Assembly: GCA_002342035.1 (NCBI GenBank)
Contig: DDPE01000036.1
Coordinates: 1 to 64,000, forward strand
Direction: 5' to 3'
Source of the DNA: Asticcacaulis sp. UBA2476
Lineage (GTDB): Bacteria > Pseudomonadota > Alphaproteobacteria > Caulobacterales > Caulobacteraceae
DNA length: 64,000 bases
The translations under genes and the position numbers were made by a program. Shown one piece after another: positions 60,984 through 64,000 of the stretch. Below the pieces are notes generated by a model. It made no database searches, was not told the origin of the DNA, and saw only the letters and a list, made by a program, of their open reading frames with translations. The stretch's first letter is position 1; each line of letters starts with the position of its first letter.

Positions 60984-61532
60984 CTAGTTACCGGCCTCTT
61001 TGACCGGGAAAAACGTGTACGATAAGGTCACATCGGTCGTTCCCTTAGCGTCGATATCACCGATCATTTCCGGATCGAGATAATAGACCATCGGAAATTC
61101 TTTTTCCTCACCGGCTTTAAAGGTCTGCTCGGTGAAACAAAAGCACTCCAGCTTCATGAAATAGCCGCCCATAGCTTCGGGCAGCACATTATAGCTGGCC
61201 TGTGCGCGAATCGGGTGGTCCGACAGATTCTTAACCTTGAAATAGGCCATGGCGGTCTTGCCGACCTGAACATCCTGATACGGCTGTTCAGGTTTAAATT
61301 GAAACTCGACATTATTGACATTGGTGTCGAAGCGAACCCGGATGACCTTATCCAGCACCACATTGGAGGCCTTAACCGCTTTTTGCGTGGTGCCATTAAA
61401 ACCCGTCACCTGACAAAACAACCGGTAGAGCGGCACGGAAGCATAGGCCGCCCCGACCATCACCACAAAAAGACCGGCACACATCAGGCCGATTTTCTGG
61501 TTTTTACTGAGTCGTGAAGTGCCTTTAGCCAT
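60984..61532 (-). CDS. ctaG: Cytochrome c oxidase assembly protein CtaG/Cox11
   Basis: Copper chaperone for the CuB site of subunit I. The 182-residue protein has one membrane anchor (about 14-35) and a periplasmic immunoglobulin-like domain with the copper-binding CFCF at 130-133 in LECFCFTEQ. YRLFCQVTGFNGTTQ and LDPEMIGD are also conserved. The ATG at 61532, with AGGA 8 bases upstream, follows the CoxF-like gene by 2 bases (TGACCATG). A TTG at 61538 is unlikely. Confidence 0.94.
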   Translation of the reverse strand: MAKGTSRLSKNQKIGLMCAGLFVVMVGAAYASVPLYRLFCQVTGFNGTTQKAVKASNVVLDKVIRVRFDTNVNNVEFQFKPEQPYQDVQVGKTAMAYFKVKNLSDHPIRAQASYNVLPEAMGGYFMKLECFCFTEQTFKAGEEKEFPMVYYLDPEMIGDIDAKGTTDVTLSYTFFPVKEAGN

Positions 61533-61534
61533 GG

Positions 61535-61684
61535 TCAATGTCCTGCCGCCACACCTTCGGCCATGCGGACCAGAGATACGATAAACACTAATATAACGAA
61601 CGCTCCCAAAGACAGACCAATGGCCAGATTGCGCTTCTTTTGCGCTGCCCGATACGCTTTTTTGTCGTCATCATGATCAGCCAT
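61535..61684 (-). CDS. CoxF-like small membrane protein (49 residues)
   Basis: A 49-residue protein with an acidic start (MADHDDDKK), a basic stretch (RAAQKKRN), one membrane helix (about 21-40, LAIGLSLGAFVILVFIVSLV) and a short end. It lies between ctaB (2 bases) and ctaG (2 bases), the position of the small gene often called coxF in alphaproteobacterial oxidase operons. It was found by translating the gap. It is likely an assembly or stability factor of the oxidase. Confidence 0.75.
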   Translation of the reverse strand: MADHDDDKKAYRAAQKKRNLAIGLSLGAFVILVFIVSLVRMAEGVAAGH

Positions 61685-61686
61685 GG

Positions 61687-62670
61687 CTAAAGCCCCGTAA
61701 AAATGTGCTCACCCAACAACGTCGCAAATAACGCCGTCAGATAAAGGATTGAAAACGCAAACAGATCGCGAGCGGGCTTGGCTTCACGCTTCACGTCATA
61801 AAGCGAAGCCTCACCACCTTCAGGATGATCACCCGCGCGCGACAAAAAGACCTTGACCGCCAGATAGATGAAAAATGCCCCGCCTAAAACTGATACGGCG
61901 ACATAGGTTGGCCCGCCCATATTGTAGGCGATCGGCAGGCACGCCACAGGCGCCATGATCAGGCTGTAGATCAGGATTTGCAATCGCGTTGACTTGGCAC
62001 CCCTGGCTACCGGCATCATCGGGATACCAGCATTTTTATAGTCTTCGGTCGTGTAAAGCGCCAAGGCCCAGCTATGGGGTGGGGTCCACAAGAATATAAT
62101 AGCAAACAATATCCACGCCTCAACCGGTGCGTTGCCCGTGGCTGCGGCCCAGCCAATCACCGGCGGGAAAGCCCCTGCCGCCCCACCGATGACAATATTT
62201 TGCGGTGTGCGCCGCTTCAGCACCATGGTGTAGAGCACCACATAATAGACAATCGTCAGCGCCAGCAGGCCCGCTGCCACAAGATTAATACTCAGCGCCA
62301 TCATGAAGACCGACAAAAACGACAATACTCCGGCAAACGCCATGGCATCCTGACGCGACACACGCCCGGCAGCGACAGGACGCCCACGAGTACGGCGCAT
62401 CAGCGCATCGGTTTCATGCTCCAGCGCCATATTGAACGCTCCGGCAGCCCCGGCCCCCAAAGCTATGCACAACACGGCTACAAAGGCGATCAGCGGATTG
62501 ATGCTGGTCGGGGCCACCACGACGCCGGTAAAGCCCGTAAACACCACCAAGGACATGACACGCGGCTTCAAAAGCTGAAAATAATCATTCGGTGATCCGC
62601 GTAAGGCACGCGAGCCATAGACCCCCTCAAGCTCTAGCTTATCCGACGATTCGGGTTTGGGTGACGTCAT
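61687..62670 (-). CDS. ctaB: Heme O synthase (protoheme IX farnesyltransferase)
   Basis: Adds farnesyl to heme B, giving heme O, the precursor used by CtaA. A nine-helix UbiA-family protein, 327 residues from the ATG at 62670; a TTG at 62703 could add 11. The substrate-binding region NMALEHETDALMRRTRGRPV carries the Asp pair, and DYFQLLKPRVMSLVVFTGFTG, WTPPHSWALAL and the second Asp-rich loop follow. It lies between ctaD and the CoxF-like gene in the normal cluster order. Confidence 0.94.
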   Translation of the reverse strand: MTSPKPESSDKLELEGVYGSRALRGSPNDYFQLLKPRVMSLVVFTGFTGVVVAPTSINPLIAFVAVLCIALGAGAAGAFNMALEHETDALMRRTRGRPVAAGRVSRQDAMAFAGVLSFLSVFMMALSINLVAAGLLALTIVYYVVLYTMVLKRRTPQNIVIGGAAGAFPPVIGWAAATGNAPVEAWILFAIIFLWTPPHSWALALYTTEDYKNAGIPMMPVARGAKSTRLQILIYSLIMAPVACLPIAYNMGGPTYVAVSVLGGAFFIYLAVKVFLSRAGDHPEGGEASLYDVKREAKPARDLFAFSILYLTALFATLLGEHIFTGL

Positions 62671-62779
62671 GTGTGAAATTTCAACCGACACAGTATTTTC
62701 CAATGGGCTTTAATGAACTTAGGGGGCGAAGACGCATAGCCCTCACCCCCTATATTGTCGTCAAGGCTAAGTGCCCGGA

Positions 62780-64000
62780 TCAGTGATGATCGTCTTCCTT
62801 AATCACCGGCAGCTCTTCGAACTGGTGATATGGTGGCGGCGACGACAGGGTCCATTCCAATGTCGTTGCCCCCTCACCCCACGGGTTAGCGTCAGCCTTG
62901 CGGCGGCGCACCACGGCTTCGACCAGCATAACCAGGAATACCAGAACGCCAACCACCGTAATGGCATAACCGATCGAAGAGACCAGGTTCCAGTAGGCGT
63001 AACCTTCGGGGTAATCAACATAACGGCGCGGCATGCCTTGCAGCCCCAGGAAATGCTGCGGGAAGAAGACAATGTTCACGCCAATGAACATGATCCAGAA
63101 GTGGGCCGCACCCAAAAATTCATTGTACTTGATGCCGAACATCTTCTCAAACCAGTAGTAGAACCCGGCAAAGATGGCAAACACAGCGCCCAGCGACAGA
63201 ACATAGTGGAAGTGGGCCACAACGTAGTAGGTGTCATGCAGGCTGTAGTCGATACCGGCGTTTGACAGCACCACCCCGGTCACACCGCCAAGGGTGAACA
63301 GGAAGATGAAGCCGATCGCCCACAACATCGGGGTTTTAAAATCAATCGAACCGCCCCACATGGTGGCAATCCACGAAAAGATCTTAACCCCGGTCGGCAC
63401 CGCAATGACCATAGTCGCCATAACGAAATACGACCGAAGTTGGATACCCATGCCGACCGTGTACATGTGGTGCGCCCACACGATAAAGCCGACAAAGCCG
63501 ATAGCCACCATAGCGTAGGCCATCGCCAGATACCCGAACACTGGCTTGCGTGAGAAGGTCGAGACGATGTGGCTGATGATACCAAAGCCCGGTAGGATCA
63601 GAATATACACTTCCGGGTGACCGAAGAACCAGAACAGGTGCTGGTACATGACCGGATCACCACCACCGGCCGGATCGAAGAAGGACGTACCAAAGTTACG
63701 GTCGGTAAGCAGCATGGTAATGGCACCCGCCAGAACCGGCAGCGACAGCAACAGCAGGAAGGCCGTGACCAGTATCGACCACGCAAACAGTGGCATACGG
63801 TGCAGGGTCATGCCCGGCGCGCGCATATTAAAGATGGTCGTAATGAAGTTGATCGCCCCAAGGATCGAAGACGCGCCCGCGACGTGCAGCGCAAAGATCG
63901 CCAGATCCATAGCCTGACCGGGGTGCCCCGTCTTACCTGACAGCGGCGGATACATGGTCCAGCCACCGCCAAAGCCGTTCTGACCGGCACCGGGGCCGCC
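62780..64000 (-). CDS. ctaD: Cytochrome c oxidase subunit I, N-terminus cut by window edge
   Basis: Catalytic subunit of the aa3 oxidase with heme a, heme a3 and CuB. The reading frame is open to base 64000, giving the last 406 residues of about 540. GHPEVYILILPGFG carries the CuB His cross-linked to Tyr, WAHHMYTVGMG the next CuB ligands, and HDTYYVVAHFHYVLSLGA the a3 and a ligands. The C-terminus (SPPPYHQFEELPVIKEDDHH) is usual. Upstream ctaC is presumably outside the window. Confidence 0.97.
   Translation of the reverse strand, partial: GGPGAGQNGFGGGWTMYPPLSGKTGHPGQAMDLAIFALHVAGASSILGAINFITTIFNMRAPGMTLHRMPLFAWSILVTAFLLLLSLPVLAGAITMLLTDRNFGTSFFDPAGGGDPVMYQHLFWFFGHPEVYILILPGFGIISHIVSTFSRKPVFGYLAMAYAMVAIGFVGFIVWAHHMYTVGMGIQLRSYFVMATMVIAVPTGVKIFSWIATMWGGSIDFKTPMLWAIGFIFLFTLGGVTGVVLSNAGIDYSLHDTYYVVAHFHYVLSLGAVFAIFAGFYYWFEKMFGIKYNEFLGAAHFWIMFIGVNIVFFPQHFLGLQGMPRRYVDYPEGYAYWNLVSSIGYAITVVGVLVFLVMLVEAVVRRRKADANPWGEGATTLEWTLSSPPPYHQFEELPVIKEDDHH

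Overview
The window is an ordinary, gene-dense stretch of alphaproteobacterial chromosome, almost certainly from the Caulobacterales (Caulobacter/Asticcacaulis-like). This rests on gene order and family content rather than any database match: an lpx/bamA/dxr/tsf/rpsB/dnaE/lolCD cluster using LpxI, a ctaD-ctaB-coxF-ctaG-ctaE-surf1 oxidase cluster, a short-type ProRS, DUF1467 and DUF2842 proteins, and a 29-codon gene beside dnaE that looks like the Caulobacter SOS division inhibitor SidA. I see no phage, insertion sequence, CRISPR array or plasmid genes.

Layout. 1-1.2 kb: the end of a tRNA-Tyr/tRNA-Gly/tuf transcription unit. 1.3-6.1 kb: rlmB, a TerC-family membrane protein, two DUF805 proteins, metG and tRNA-Thr. 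6.1-10.5 kb: a divergent, apparently iron-regulated locus with a TonB-dependent receptor and its own TonB on one side, and a DUF4198 protein and a four-EF-hand periplasmic protein on the other; both promoters carry Fur-like operators. 10.5-28.1 kb: mixed accessory and housekeeping genes (a small frameshifted gene, a lipoprotein cytochrome c, NfeD/SPFH pair, Nudix, FAD-linked oxidase, two tandem double-receiver proteins, yaaA, threonylcarbamoyl-AMP synthase, a cytochrome b561-YceI fusion, acyl-CoA dehydrogenase, proteases, acyltransferases).

28.1-50.4 kb: a long minus-strand series of envelope and core genes. Read in transcription order it is proS, lolC, lolD, sidA-like, dnaE, rpsB, tsf, pyrH, frr, uppS, cdsA, dxr, rseP, bamA, skp-like, lpxD, fabZ, lpxA, lpxI, lpxB. 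It links lipoprotein export, replication, translation, isoprenoid and phospholipid precursors, outer-membrane protein assembly and lipid A synthesis, with many overlapping or touching stop/start codons. 50.4-52.9 kb: DUF1467, argC and the rplM-rpsI operon. 53-57.5 kb: a PhoX-like protein, heme A synthase, small membrane proteins, a peroxiredoxin and YqgE. 57.6-64 kb: M16 peptidase and the cytochrome c oxidase operon, cut at the right edge inside ctaD.

The points most worth a second look are the 29-residue SidA-like gene with a promoter that encloses a LexA-like site and leads straight into dnaE; the divergent Fur-box locus pairing a receptor and TonB with DUF4198 and EF-hand proteins; a small gene split by one extra base in a five-G run; a synonymous-only remnant of an FAD-oxidase 3' end; and competing hairpins between rpsB and tsf. 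None of these amounts to proof of a wholly new system.
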